From the NCBI GenBank assembly GCA_028690035.1, contig JAQVCA010000001.1, positions 219,940 to 283,939 of the forward strand: DNA of 64,000 bases, in the 5' to 3' direction. The stretch is from Comamonas sp. (lineage in GTDB: Bacteria; Pseudomonadota; Gammaproteobacteria; Burkholderiales; Burkholderiaceae_C). Positions 37,816-48,000 of this stretch are shown here, in pieces; the stretch's first letter is position 1; every line of letters starts with the position of its first letter. The notes beneath the pieces are model-generated. The model was not told the origin of the DNA and did no database searches. It worked only from the letters and a program-made list of their open reading frames with translations. The position numbers and the translations under genes are program-made.

Positions 37816-39092
37816 CACACACCCTCGCTGCACGCTGGCGCCAATGGCAGATGCGCTGGCGCAACACCAGCTTTCGCAGCCGCCTGATCTGGGGCGTCAC
37901 GGGCTTGCACCTGGCGCTCATGCTCCTTGTGGTGTCAGACTTGGTGTGGCGTCAGCATATGTTTTTGCACAACCAGGGCGAAGAGCATGCCCGCAGCCTG
38001 GCCCAGACGCTGGCCGTGAGCAGCACCTCCTGGGTCATGGCGCAGGATGTTTCGGGCCTGCAGGAGGTGGTCGAATCTGTGGCCAGCAACCCCCATGTGC
38101 GCTACGTCATGGTGCTCTCCCCCTCGGGACAGGTGCTGGCCCACAGCAACCGCGCCTGGCTGGGCATGTACGCCAGCGATGCCACCAGCGTGCGCCTACT
38201 GCAGGCGCCAACGCGTGCGCAAGTCCTGGTACACAGCCGCAACCTAGAAGACATTGCCGCGCCCATCATGTCCGATTCCTTGCTGATGGCCTGGGCGCGC
38301 GTGGGCATCGGACAGGAACATATTCGCAGCAACCTGCAGCAATCCGTTCTGCTCAGTCTGGCTTACATCCTGCTCGGCACGCTGCTCGCCTATCTGGTGG
38401 CCCGCATCACGGCCAACTGGCTGGTGGCCGGACTGCAGCGCTTGGCTGCCGGGTTTGAGCGTGCTGGCGGGGGTGAGCGGGGCTTTCGGCTGGACCAGCT
38501 GCACAACGACGAAGTGGGCCGCCTGGGCCAGCGCTTCAACGATCTGCTCCACGATCTGGAGAAAAACGAGGCCCAACTGCTGGCCCTGGCCACCACCGAC
38601 TTTCTCACCGGCCTGGCCAACCGGCGCAGCTTCATGGAAAAGATGCAAAACGAGCTGGCACGCCTGCAGCGCGCCCCTGCGCAAGGGGCGACGGTGATGA
38701 TGCTGGACTTGGACCACTTCAAGCATGTCAACGACACCTACGGCCATGCCGCCGGGGACGCCGTGCTGCGCCATGTGGCGCAACTGATGCGCGACAACGT
38801 ACGCAAAATCGATCTGTGCGGGCGCCTGGGTGGGGAAGAATTCGCCATTTTGCTGCCCTACACGCACCTGAATGCGGCACAAAATTTTGCCGAGCGCCTG
38901 CGTGCGGTCGTGGGCAGCAACCCCACCCGGGTAGAGGGCCACACCATTTCGATCACCATCAGCATCGGCCTGTCCGCTCTGGAGCCTACCGACGAACTGC
39001 CCGACCGTGCCCTGGCACGTGCCGACGAGGCGCTCTACCGGGCCAAGGCCACGGGGCGCAATCGGGTCGTGCTGTACACCCCAGCGGGGTAG
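37812..39092 (+). CDS. Diguanylate cyclase with periplasmic sensor and HAMP domain
   Basis: The 426-residue inner-membrane protein has helix 1 (about 27-48), a periplasmic region to about 175, helix 2 (LLSLAYILLGTLLAYLVARI), HAMP to about 255, then a GGDEF domain with LDHFKHVNDTYGHAAGD and the active-site GGEEF. It should make cyclic di-GMP. The GGDEF signature is intact; I see no clear RxxD inhibitory site at the usual place. The start overlaps the PhnD-like lipoprotein gene by ATGA, so the two are coupled and likely form one sensory unit. Confidence 0.93.
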   Translation: MTHTLAARWRQWQMRWRNTSFRSRLIWGVTGLHLALMLLVVSDLVWRQHMFLHNQGEEHARSLAQTLAVSSTSWVMAQDVSGLQEVVESVASNPHVRYVMVLSPSGQVLAHSNRAWLGMYASDATSVRLLQAPTRAQVLVHSRNLEDIAAPIMSDSLLMAWARVGIGQEHIRSNLQQSVLLSLAYILLGTLLAYLVARITANWLVAGLQRLAAGFERAGGGERGFRLDQLHNDEVGRLGQRFNDLLHDLEKNEAQLLALATTDFLTGLANRRSFMEKMQNELARLQRAPAQGATVMMLDLDHFKHVNDTYGHAAGDAVLRHVAQLMRDNVRKIDLCGRLGGEEFAILLPYTHLNAAQNFAERLRAVVGSNPTRVEGHTISITISIGLSALEPTDELPDRALARADEALYRAKATGRNRVVLYTPAG

Positions 39093-39149
39093 TGGTTTCG
39101 TTGCACACCGCGCACCGTATCCCACCGACCCCCCCCTTAGAAACCCGAT

Positions 39150-39950
39150 ATGCACATCCCCACCAATGAATTCAAACAGCGCTTGCTGCGCGGCGACACC
39201 CAATACGGCCTGTGGCTGGGCCTGGCCCAGACCCTGAGCGCCGAAATCTGCGCGGGCGCCGGTTTTGACTGGCTGCTCATCGATGCCGAGCACGGCCCCA
39301 ACGACCTGCGCAGCATCCTGGCGCAGCTGCAGGTGATTGCCGCGTACGGCTCGCACCCCGTGGTGCGCCCGCCGCACGGCGACCATGTGCTCATCAAACA
39401 GCTGCTGGAAACCGGTGTGCAGACCCTGATGATCCCCATGGTGGAATCGGCCGAGCAGGCGGCGCACCTGGTGCAGGCCATGCGCTACCCGCCCCACGGC
39501 ATTCGCGGCGTGGGCAGTGCGCTGGCACGCGCCTCGCGCTGGGGGCGCATTGGCGACTATATGCACAGCGCCAACGACCAGATGTGCCTGCTGGTGCAGG
39601 TGGAAACGCGCGCCGGCCTTGAAAATCTGGACGCGATCCGCGCCGTCGAGGGCGTCGATGGCATCTTCTTTGGCGCGGCCGATCTGGCGGCCTCGTTCGG
39701 CCTGACGGGCGAGGCCGACCACCCCGACATCGTGCGCATGATCGAAGACGCCTTGCGCCGCGTCAGTGCCCAAGGCACCTGGGGCGGCGTGCTGTGCGGG
39801 GACCGCGCACTCATCCAGCGCTACCAAGCCGCTGGCGCGCGCTTTGTGGCTGTGGGGGTCGATTCCATGATCCTGTCGGCTGCCACCTCACAGCTGTGCG
39901 CGCTCTACAAGCCCGAAACTGCCAGCGCCAGCACCGGCGCCAGTTACTGA
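39150..39950 (+). CDS. hpaI: HpaI/HpcH family aldolase
   Basis: The 266-residue class II aldolase resembles 4-hydroxy-2-oxoheptanedioate aldolase. Signatures include DWLLIDAEHGPND, RPPHGDHVLIKQLLETG, GIRGVGSALARASRWG and the metal ligands in VQVETRAGLEN and GAADLAASFG. No other homoprotocatechuate genes are present, so the true substrate may be another short 2-oxo-acid aldol. It starts 57 bases after the GGDEF gene. Confidence 0.88.
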   Translation: MHIPTNEFKQRLLRGDTQYGLWLGLAQTLSAEICAGAGFDWLLIDAEHGPNDLRSILAQLQVIAAYGSHPVVRPPHGDHVLIKQLLETGVQTLMIPMVESAEQAAHLVQAMRYPPHGIRGVGSALARASRWGRIGDYMHSANDQMCLLVQVETRAGLENLDAIRAVEGVDGIFFGAADLAASFGLTGEADHPDIVRMIEDALRRVSAQGTWGGVLCGDRALIQRYQAAGARFVAVGVDSMILSAATSQLCALYKPETASASTGASY

Positions 39951-39962
39951 GCTCCACGGCCA

Positions 39963-40060
39963 AAGCTATCAAAATAAAAGCGTTTACCGCTGGTAAGAAA
40001 AGGTTTTCAAGACAAAAACCATCTGAAATCAAGCAAAACCAAGCGCTAGCAGCTATCAAA
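39963..40060. repeat. Dispersed palindromic repeat, copy 4
   Basis: The arms AAAGCTATCAAAATAAAAGCG and AAGCGCTAGCAGCTATCAAA flank an AT-rich core, between the convergent hpaI and dctP genes. The right arm is close to the consensus. Confidence 0.8.
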
Positions 40061-40089
40061 AAAGGCCGCCCCGATAGGAGCGGCCTTTG
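40058..40089 (-). terminator. Rho-independent terminator after dctP
   Basis: On the minus strand AGGCCGCTCC/GGGGCGGCCT forms a strong hairpin, followed by TTTTTT that belongs to the repeat. It may also work for hpaI on the plus strand (trailing TTTGG is weak). Confidence 0.75.
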
Positions 40090-40147
40090 GTTGTGCGGTA
40101 CTGCGGTACTGTGGTACGGCCCTTCGCAGGCCGCCCAGGTCCGCACC

Positions 40148-41230
40148 TTAGAGCTTGACCGAGGTCATGTAGCGGTTGTATTGGAACTCGGAATAGCGCT
40201 CCCACAGCAGCTGGTCGCGCTGGAAGGCGCGCATGTGCTGGTGGATCTTCTTGAACGTGGGCGACTTGGCCTCTTGCTCGGCAATCACTTCCATCGAAGC
40301 CTTAAAGCCAGCATCCAGGAAATCCTTGGGGAAGGCGCTGAGTTTGGTGCCCTCGCCCACCAGCTTCTTCAGCGCCACGGGGTTGAGCGCACTGTACTTG
40401 GCGGTCATGTCGCGCGCGGCCACCTGGCAGGCTGCATCGACCATGGCCTGGAACTCTTTGGGCAAGGCCGCGTAGGCTTTGGCGTTGATGAAGAATTCCA
40501 GCTCGGCGCTGCCTTCCCACCAGCCGGGGTAGTAGTAGTAGGGTGCCACTTTGGCAAAGCCCAGCTTCTGGTCGTCGTAGGGGCCCACGAACTCGACCGC
40601 ATCCAGCGTGCCTTTTTCCAGGGCCTGGTACACCTCGCCCACGGGCATGTTCTGCGAGACCACGCCCAGCTTTTGCATCGCGTCACCAAACAGGCCACCG
40701 CCCAGGCGCATTTTCAGACCCTTGAGGTCGGCCACCGACTTGATTTCCTTGCGGTACCAGCCGCCCATTTGCGTGCCGGTGTTGCCCGCGCTTTGGCTGC
40801 GGATGTTGTACTGCGCGTAAAACTCGTCCATCAGCTTGCGCCCGCCGCCATGCTCCATCCAGGCATCCATCTGGCGCGCGGTCAGGCCAAAAGGCACGGC
40901 GCAGCCAAAGGCGAAGGTGTAGTCCTTGCCGGTGAAGTAGTAAGGCGCCGTCAAGGCCATTTCGACAGTGCTGTTTTGTAGGCCATCGACCACGCCAAAC
41001 GCGGGCATCAGCTCGCCGGCGGCGTGTAGCGAAATTTCAAACTTGCCGCCAGACAGCTCTTTGACGGTATGGGCCATCTTTTCAGCACTACCAAAAATGG
41101 TGTCCAGCGACTTGGGAAAGCTGGCCGCCAGGCGCCAGCGCACCGACGCCTGAGCATGCACAGCCGGGGCCACCCCCGCAGCCAAAATGCCGGCGACACC
41201 GGCCTGCTTGATCATGGAACGACGATCCAT
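40148..41230 (-). CDS. dctP: TRAP transporter solute-binding protein, DctP family
   Basis: The 360-residue periplasmic protein begins MDRRSMIKQAGVAGILAAGV, a Tat-like twin-arginine signal. The binding fold includes VRWRLAASFPKSLDTIFGSA and ALEKGTLDAVEFVGPYDDQK, typical of DctP/TakP proteins for 2-oxo or other carboxylic acids. No DctQ or DctM gene is in the window, so it is an orphan here. ATG 41230 follows AAGGAG. Confidence 0.9.
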   Translation of the reverse strand: MDRRSMIKQAGVAGILAAGVAPAVHAQASVRWRLAASFPKSLDTIFGSAEKMAHTVKELSGGKFEISLHAAGELMPAFGVVDGLQNSTVEMALTAPYYFTGKDYTFAFGCAVPFGLTARQMDAWMEHGGGRKLMDEFYAQYNIRSQSAGNTGTQMGGWYRKEIKSVADLKGLKMRLGGGLFGDAMQKLGVVSQNMPVGEVYQALEKGTLDAVEFVGPYDDQKLGFAKVAPYYYYPGWWEGSAELEFFINAKAYAALPKEFQAMVDAACQVAARDMTAKYSALNPVALKKLVGEGTKLSAFPKDFLDAGFKASMEVIAEQEAKSPTFKKIHQHMRAFQRDQLLWERYSEFQYNRYMTSVKL

Positions 41231-41409
41231 AGCATCTCCTTGGAAGAAAAACATGCGCGTGGGCACCATGCCCTATGCTGCGCGAACTGCGCAGTATTTC
41301 ACAGCACGCACGTTTTTTTCTGGCCAGAAATGCGAATCGGGCAAGCCCAGCCACACCAAACGCGATGACTGGCAGCGCCACCAGCGATGGCGCATAGGCC
41401 GCCAGCCAG

Positions 41410-43293
41410 TCAGGATGCGGGCAGAAAGCGCTGGCGGATGCTGCGCTCAATGCCCGCTGCATCCAGCCCCTGCAAGGCCAGCAGCTTGGCAGGGTCGCCA
41501 TGTTCAATGAAGCGATCGGGCAAACCCAGCTGCAAGACCGGCTTGACCACCCCCACCTGCGCCAAGGCTTCCAGCACGGCACTGCCAGCGCCGCCTTGGA
41601 GGCACCCCTCCTCCACCGTGACCAGCGCATCGTGGCTGGCAGCCAGCTCCAGCAGCAGTGCGGTATCGAGCGGCTTGGCCCAGCGCATATTGGCCACGGT
41701 GGCATCCAGCAGCTCGGCGGCTTCCAGCGCTGGGTACAGCAAGGTGCCAAACGCCAAGATGGCAATTTTTTGCGACGCCTCTGCGTTACGCACCGTGCGG
41801 CGGATTTCGCCCTTGCCAAACGGCAGACTGCTCAGATCGTCCAGCGGCTCCACCCCGACCCCTGCGCCACGCGGATAACGCACGCACACCGGGTGGTCTT
41901 GCTCGTAGGCGCTGGTGAGCAGCTGGCGGCATTCGCGCTCGTCGGCCGGGCAGGCCATGCTGACATTGGGAATGCAGCGCACAAAGGCAATGTCGTAGGC
42001 GCCAGCGTGCGTGGCGCCATCGGCCCCCACGAGCCCGGCGCGGTCCAGCGCCAGCACCATGGGCAGCTTTTGCAGCGCGACATCGTGGATCAGCTGGTCG
42101 TAGGCGCGCTGCAAGAAGGTGGAATAAATCGCCACCACGGGCTTGACGCCCTCACAGGCCAAGCCCGCCGCAAAGGTGACGGCATGCTGTTCGGCAATAC
42201 CCACGTCGTAGTAGCGTTCAGGAAAGCGCCGATGGAACTCCACCATGCCCGAGCCCTCGCGCATCGCCGGGGTGATGCCTACCAGACGCTGATCGTGTGC
42301 GGCCATATCGCACAGCCATTGGCCAAACACCTGGGTGAAGGTGGGTTTGGGCGGCGTGGCCGGCTTGACGATACCCACCTTGGGGTCGAACTTGCCCGGC
42401 CCGTGGTAGGTGATGGGATCGATCTCCGCGAGCTTGTAGCCCTGCCCTTTTTTGGTGACCACATGCAAAAACTGCGGGCCGTCGAGCTGGCGGATATTTT
42501 CCAGCGTGGGGATGAGCGAATCCAGGTCGTGCCCATCGATGGGGCCGATGTAGTTGAAGCCAAAGTTCTCAAACAACGTGGCGGGCACCACCATGCCCTT
42601 GGCGTGCTGCTCCAGCCGCTTGGCCAACTCCAGCAAGGGCGGCACATTTTTGAGCACGTTTTTGCCCACATGGCGCGCCGCCGAATAGAACTGCCCACTC
42701 ATGAGCTGCGCCAGATAGCGGTTGAGCGCACCCACGGGCGGACTGATGCTCATGTCGTTGTCGTTCAGGATGACCAGCAAATTGCCATCCAGCACCCCAG
42801 CGTTGTTCATGGCCTCAAAGGCCATGCCCGCCGTCATGGCGCCATCGCCAATCACAGCAATGGCGCGGCGCTTTTCGCCCTTGCGTTTGGCGGCCATGGC
42901 CATGCCCAGCGCCGCCGAGATGCTGGTCGAAGAATGCGCCGTGCCAAAGGTGTCGTAGGGGCTTTCGGTACGCAGTGGAAAACCGGAAATCCCGCCCAGC
43001 TGGCGCAGCGTGGCCATGCGGTCGCGCCGGCCCGTCAAGATTTTGTGCGGGTAGGTCTGGTGGCCCACATCCCAGACGATACGGTCGTAGGGCGTGTTGA
43101 AGACGTAGTGCAGCGCCACCGTCAGCTCCACCGTGCCCAGGTTGGAGCTCAAATGCCCCCCCGTCTTGGACACACTGTCCAAGACATAGGCGCGCAGCTC
43201 ATCGGCCACCGCGGGCAGCTGACCGCGCGCCATGGTGCGCAGATCGGCAGGGTCATTGATTTTTTGTAGCAAGGGGTAGGCGTTGGCTGTCAT
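41410..43293 (-). CDS. dxs: 1-deoxy-D-xylulose-5-phosphate synthase
   Basis: First enzyme of the MEP isoprenoid pathway and also a source for thiamine and pyridoxal. The 627 residues show the ThDP motif [18 protein letters not shown], the Pyr domain ([20 protein letters not shown]) and the C-terminal transketolase domain. It lies just after ispA on the same strand, and the xseB-ispA-dxs order is common in proteobacteria. Confidence 0.97.
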   Translation of the reverse strand: MTANAYPLLQKINDPADLRTMARGQLPAVADELRAYVLDSVSKTGGHLSSNLGTVELTVALHYVFNTPYDRIVWDVGHQTYPHKILTGRRDRMATLRQLGGISGFPLRTESPYDTFGTAHSSTSISAALGMAMAAKRKGEKRRAIAVIGDGAMTAGMAFEAMNNAGVLDGNLLVILNDNDMSISPPVGALNRYLAQLMSGQFYSAARHVGKNVLKNVPPLLELAKRLEQHAKGMVVPATLFENFGFNYIGPIDGHDLDSLIPTLENIRQLDGPQFLHVVTKKGQGYKLAEIDPITYHGPGKFDPKVGIVKPATPPKPTFTQVFGQWLCDMAAHDQRLVGITPAMREGSGMVEFHRRFPERYYDVGIAEQHAVTFAAGLACEGVKPVVAIYSTFLQRAYDQLIHDVALQKLPMVLALDRAGLVGADGATHAGAYDIAFVRCIPNVSMACPADERECRQLLTSAYEQDHPVCVRYPRGAGVGVEPLDDLSSLPFGKGEIRRTVRNAEASQKIAILAFGTLLYPALEAAELLDATVANMRWAKPLDTALLLELAASHDALVTVEEGCLQGGAGSAVLEALAQVGVVKPVLQLGLPDRFIEHGDPAKLLALQGLDAAGIERSIRQRFLPAS

Positions 43294-43388
43294 TTATCCA
43301 CCATTTTCAGTCTGAAAAGCCCAAGGGGCCAGCGGCCCCAGCTATCTTTTTTGCAGTCATTGGGTCACTGCAATGGCACCGTGTCGCG

Positions 43389-44324
43389 CTAATGTGTGCG
43401 TCCCACCACCTGCTGGGCCAACGCCAGCAAGGCGCGTGTGTCGCTCAAGCCGCTGCGCTCCAGCGCCGTGCAGGCTTGTTCCAGCAACTGCTGCGCCAGC
43501 GCCTGCGCGCCCTCCAGCCCCAGCAACGCCACGTAGGTGGGTTTGTCGTTGGCGGCGTCTTTGCCCGGGGTTTTGCCCAAAGTGGCGGCATCGGCCACCA
43601 CATCGAGCACATCGTCCACCACCTGGAACGCCAGGCCCAAGGCCTGCGCGTAGTCCAGCAAGGCCTGTTGCCCCTGCGCGCTGACCGTGCCGCACGCCGC
43701 ACCCAGCATCACGCTGGCCTGCAACAGCGCGCCGGTTTTCAGGCGATGCATATGGCGCAGCTGGGCCTCGGTCAATGGCTGGCCCACACTGGCCAGATCG
43801 ATGGCCTGCCCGCCGGCCATGCCCTGCGCTCCAGCCGCCTGGGCCAGGATACGGCAGCACTGGGCCTGCATGGCGGGGGGCACCTCAGACGCTGGCGGCG
43901 TCAGCAATTCAAACGCCTGGGCCTGCAGGGCATCGCCGGCCAACAAGGCCTGGGCTTGGCCAAACGCCACATGCACGGTGGGTTTACCCCGGCGCAGAAC
44001 ATCGTTGTCCATACAGGGCATATCGTCGTGCACCAGGGAATAGGCATGGATCAGCTCCACCGCACAAGCGGCACGCAGCGCCGCCTCGGCATGGCCCTGC
44101 ACGGCCTGGGCCGCGGCCAACACCAACAAGGGGCGCAAACGCTTGCCCCCGTCCAGCACGGCATAACGCATGGCCTCACCCAGGCCGGCAGGCGCGCCTA
44201 CGCCCACCCAGTCCTGCAGGGCCTGCTCTACCTGGGCACGCTGTGGCTGTGCCCAGCTCGCAAAATCGAACATGGTTGAAACGCTCATAAAGGGGTGGTG
44301 TGGGGTGTGCAGTGGCTGAGGCAT
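43389..44324 (-). CDS. ispA: Farnesyl diphosphate synthase
   Basis: Short-chain trans-prenyl synthase of 311 residues. The first aspartate-rich motif is DDMPCMDND, preceded by the basic GGKRLRP; the second is VVDDVLDVVAD. It builds farnesyl diphosphate for quinone and undecaprenyl synthesis. ATG 44324 overlaps the xseB stop (TGATG), suggesting coupling; internal ATGs at 44288 and 44273 are possible and nearer to the conserved FDFASWAQPQ. Confidence 0.92.
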   Translation of the reverse strand: MPQPLHTPHHPFMSVSTMFDFASWAQPQRAQVEQALQDWVGVGAPAGLGEAMRYAVLDGGKRLRPLLVLAAAQAVQGHAEAALRAACAVELIHAYSLVHDDMPCMDNDVLRRGKPTVHVAFGQAQALLAGDALQAQAFELLTPPASEVPPAMQAQCCRILAQAAGAQGMAGGQAIDLASVGQPLTEAQLRHMHRLKTGALLQASVMLGAACGTVSAQGQQALLDYAQALGLAFQVVDDVLDVVADAATLGKTPGKDAANDKPTYVALLGLEGAQALAQQLLEQACTALERSGLSDTRALLALAQQVVGRTH

Positions 44325-44581
44325 CAGAGGGTGCCCGCATCGGGCGTCCAGGGCTTGAGCTCACCACCATCGATTTGCAAAATCTGCTGCTCTAGCGCAT
44401 CCAGCTGGGCATGGCAATAGCGCAGCAACACCGAAGCGCGGCGGTAGCCGTCGAGCATTTGTGCCAAGGGCAGCGTGCCCGATTCCATGGCCTGGGCCAA
44501 TGCCTGCAATTCGGCCTGGGCCGCCTCGTAGCTGGCGGGTTCGTCGGAGGGAGATTTTTCAGCAGCGCGCTTGGCAGGCAT
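44324..44581 (-). CDS. xseB: Exodeoxyribonuclease VII small subunit
   Basis: The 85-residue helical protein has the family core SYEAAQAELQALAQAMESGT followed by LPLAQMLDGYRRASVLLRYC. With XseA it degrades single-stranded DNA. xseA is not in the window. It is the first gene of the xseB-ispA-dxs run. Confidence 0.9.
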   Translation of the reverse strand: MPAKRAAEKSPSDEPASYEAAQAELQALAQAMESGTLPLAQMLDGYRRASVLLRYCHAQLDALEQQILQIDGGELKPWTPDAGTL

Positions 44582-44691
44582 GGCAAAGGTCAGGACAGGG
44601 CAAAACCGAGCATTTTAGGTGCAGCCCATGACCCGCTTGCCCTTCATGCGCAATTGCACTTACCTGAGGGCATTGCTGGGGATACAGCGTC

Positions 44692-44720
44692 AAAAACAAA
44701 AAAGGAGCCTGAGCTCCTTT
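44692..44720 (-). terminator. Rho-independent terminator after the tRNA-Gly genes
   Basis: On the minus strand AAAGGAGC/GCTCCTTT with a four-base loop is followed by a T-rich run. It lies about 30 bases after the second tRNA. Confidence 0.8.
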
Positions 44721-44750
44721 GTGTTGCCTCACTGGGGTAAGGCGCATATT

Positions 44751-44826
44751 TGGAGCGGGAAAACGGTCTCGAACCGTCGACCTCAACCTTGGCAAGGTTG
44801 CGCTCTACCAACTGAGCTATTCCCGC
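44751..44826 (-). tRNA. tRNA-Gly (anticodon GCC), copy 2
   Basis: The minus strand starts GCGGGAATAGCTCAGTTGG. The anticodon stem CAACC/GGTTG encloses loop TTGCCAA, so the anticodon is GCC. The T arm is ACGGTTCGAGACCGT and CCA is encoded. It is identical in the tRNA body to the copy 35 bases away. Confidence 0.97.
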
Positions 44827-44860
44827 AAACATCCGGCAAGTGCCGAATCTAAAAAAACCT

Positions 44861-44936
44861 TGGAGCGGGAAAACGGTCTCGAACCGTCGACCTCAACCTT
44901 GGCAAGGTTGCGCTCTACCAACTGAGCTATTCCCGC
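44861..44936 (-). tRNA. tRNA-Gly (anticodon GCC), copy 1
   Basis: Same sequence and fold as the neighbouring copy, with CCA encoded. Read on the minus strand it comes first, and both probably share one transcript ending at the hairpin near 44700. Confidence 0.97.
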
Positions 44937-45059
44937 ATTTTTACCGAGTGACTAAGTTGTTTTTCAGTCGTTTTCGGAAAGATTGAATTCTAGCACGGCT
45001 TTTTTCGGGTTTCGGGAATTTTTCGATTTTTCAAATTTTTTGTGCCACGGCCTACGCAC

Positions 45060-48000
45060 TTATGCGCCCAGAGGGAGCAGCAGTTCGGCCACATCGGCCT
45101 CAGTGAACAAGGGTTGATCGCGCACGGCAGCGCCAGTGAGCAGGCCTTGCGCCAAGGCGGCCTTGCGTTCTTGCAAGGACAGGATGCGTTCTTCGATGGT
45201 GCCCTCTGCCACCAGCTGGTACACCACGACCTGCCGCGTCTGTCCAATGCGGTGCGCCCGCCCGGTGGCCTGGGCCTGCACAGCAGGGTTCCACCAAGGA
45301 TCGTAATGAATGACGGTATCGGCCTGTGGCAAGTTCAGCCCCGTGCCCCCCGCCTTCAGGCTGATGAGAAAAATGGGCACCATACCACTGGTAAAGCGTT
45401 CGATGGCGGCATCGCGCTCGCGCGTCTGGCCGGTGAGCTTGGTCCAGGCCAGACCCACGCGTGCCAGTTCGTCCTCGATGAGCGTGAGCATGCTGGTGAA
45501 CTGCGAAAACACCAGCACTTTGCGCCCCTGCCCCACCAGCTCAAGGAGCAGCTCCATCAGGCGCTCCAGCTTGGCCGAGGTTTTGACTTTGGCCGCCTGG
45601 GTGTTGTTTTTGACCAATCGCGGGTCGCAGCAGACCTGGCGTAGCTTGAGCAGGGCATCCAGCAGCTGAATCTGCGAGCGTGCCAGGCCTTTTTCCGCCA
45701 AGGCATCGCGCACGGATTTTTCTGTGGTCAGGCGAATGGTTTCGTACAGATCGGCCTGCGCGCCTGTCAGGCGCACGCTGGTCACGCTCTCGATGCTGGG
45801 GGGCAGCTCGGTTGCCACTGTGGTTTTGGTGCGACGCAGCATGAACGGCGTGACGCGCTGGCGCAGGCGCTGCAGCGCCGCGTGGTCGCCTTGCTTCTCG
45901 ATGGGGACACGAAACAATGCATTGAAGCGCTTTTGACTCCCCAAAAAACCCGGCATCAAAAAGTGGAACAGGCTCCAAAGCTCTCCCAAATGGTTTTCCA
46001 GCGGCGTACCCGACAGTGCAATGCGCTGGCGGGCATCCAGCGCCCGCACCACTTGGGCAGCCTGAGAGCTGGCATTTTTGATGTGCTGCGCCTCATCAAG
46101 CACCAGCACATGCCAACGCTGCTCTAACCACAGTGCACGGTCGCGCTGCAGCAAGGAATAAGGGGCAATCAACACATCACAGTCTTCGGCAAACGGGCCG
46201 CTGTGGCGCTCCAATCCGTGCCACACATGCACGCGCAAACTGGGGGTAAAGCGCGCGGCCTCACGGCGCCAGTTTCCCAGCAAACTCACGGGTGCAAGCA
46301 CCAGACAGGGGCGATCCAAACGTCCGGCTTCTTGCTCGCACAGCAGATGCGCCAGGGTCTGCAGGGTTTTGCCCAAACCCATGTCGTCGGCCAAGACGCC
46401 CCCCAGCTGGTGTCGGCGCAGAAACTGCAGCCAATTGAGGCCATGCTGCTGATAAGGGCGCAGCTGTGCCTGCAATTGCCGCGGCACGGGCACATCGGGC
46501 AAGGTACCGCTGCCATCGTCCAACTGCCCCAGCAGTGCCCGCAATGGCTTGGCCCCCTCCCAAATTTGGCCCGCCCCCAAGTCCATGCCTGCAGCCAGAC
46601 GCAAGGCTTCCAAGCGCGACAGGCGCACATGATCCCCAGAAAAATCGCGCTCCTGCACCAACTCCAGCAAAGCCTGCAGCCATGGCTGCAGCGCTGCTGA
46701 AGGCAGACGCAGCCAGCGCCCATCGGCCTGCTCCTGCCACAGCCAGGTTGGAAGCTCTGGCCCACTGGGCCCTGAGCGCACCTGCGCCAACCAGCCAGGC
46801 AACCAGGGCAGCACATCGTGACGGCGTCCATCGATCTCAATGCCCAGGGACAAATCGAACCAAGCCGACTCGGCCTTGGCATCCTGCATGCCATCGCCCT
46901 CCGCACCCATCGACGGGCTGGTGTCCATGCCATCCGGTGCCGCCAAACGCACGTCCAGCGCCTGCACGGTGTGCACCCACCCGTCAAGCTGTGCCTCCAG
47001 CTGCAGCGTAAAGCCTGCGGCACGCAGCGGCTGCCAATCCTGGGCGGCCCACTCCAGCCATACCGCTTCGCTCGGGCACACATAGCCGATGCTGGGGTCT
47101 GTGCACTGCAGGCCCAGCGCCTGCAATTGCCGATGCGCCTGCGCTTCAGCCTGCAGATCGCGCGTCAGCAAGACGGTGCGACCCGGTGCACGGGGATCGG
47201 TCACGGCCACCACCGCTGTGTGATCGCACCAATCACCGACCAAGCCTTGGTAGTCAAACGCCAGCTGTGCCTGCATCAGCCCATGCTGGGGGCGCAATGC
47301 AGGTGCCAACGGGCGCAACGTCAGCACCGGCTGCAGCGCGCACTGCGGCCAGGCGCTGGGGGCCTCCACCCCCGGCGGAAAGCTTTGCAGCGGGGCAAGG
47401 CGCTGCACCAGCCGCCCCTGGGCGGCATGAAACACGTCGGCGGGCAATGGCGGCGCATCCAGCAGCACGGCCAGCAGTGCAGCGTCCATCCCAGCGGGCA
47501 GCGCCAGCAGACCACATTGGTGCTGCTGCAAGTCCACATACAGCGCAGGGGGGCCGGCAAACACCTGCAGGTTGTCCGACAGCGGACGCCCCTGCCCCTG
47601 CGCATCGCGCACCTGCGGCTGCAGTTGCCACAGCGGCACCGCCGATGCCGGAGCACTGGCCGGTTGCCAGTCCCATGCCAACGGGGCAGGCGTACTGCTC
47701 CAGTACAGGGGCAGACCAGAGATCAATCCGTCCTCTCCCTGCCAAAACAAGCGCCCGGTAGCGGCGCATTTTTGCAGTACAAAAGCACCCACTTCGCCCT
47801 GCAACGTGGTGCGCGCATCGGTTTGGCGCTGCAGATGTCCGGCACCTTCCTGCAAACCTTGCAGGATGCGAATGCATTCTTGGTCGGGCGAGAGCCCATG
47901 CTCTGCCCGCTCGCTGACCAACGCGTACTGCGCCATGAAGCTGGGTGGGCGCGGCTTGATCCATTCGCCCGATTTTTTCCGCCGACTCATCTTCCACGAC

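Noticed and set aside
39963-40060. Insertion sequence at the repeat copies
   Set aside because: No transposase ORF or target-site duplication is visible; the elements are under 100 bases.
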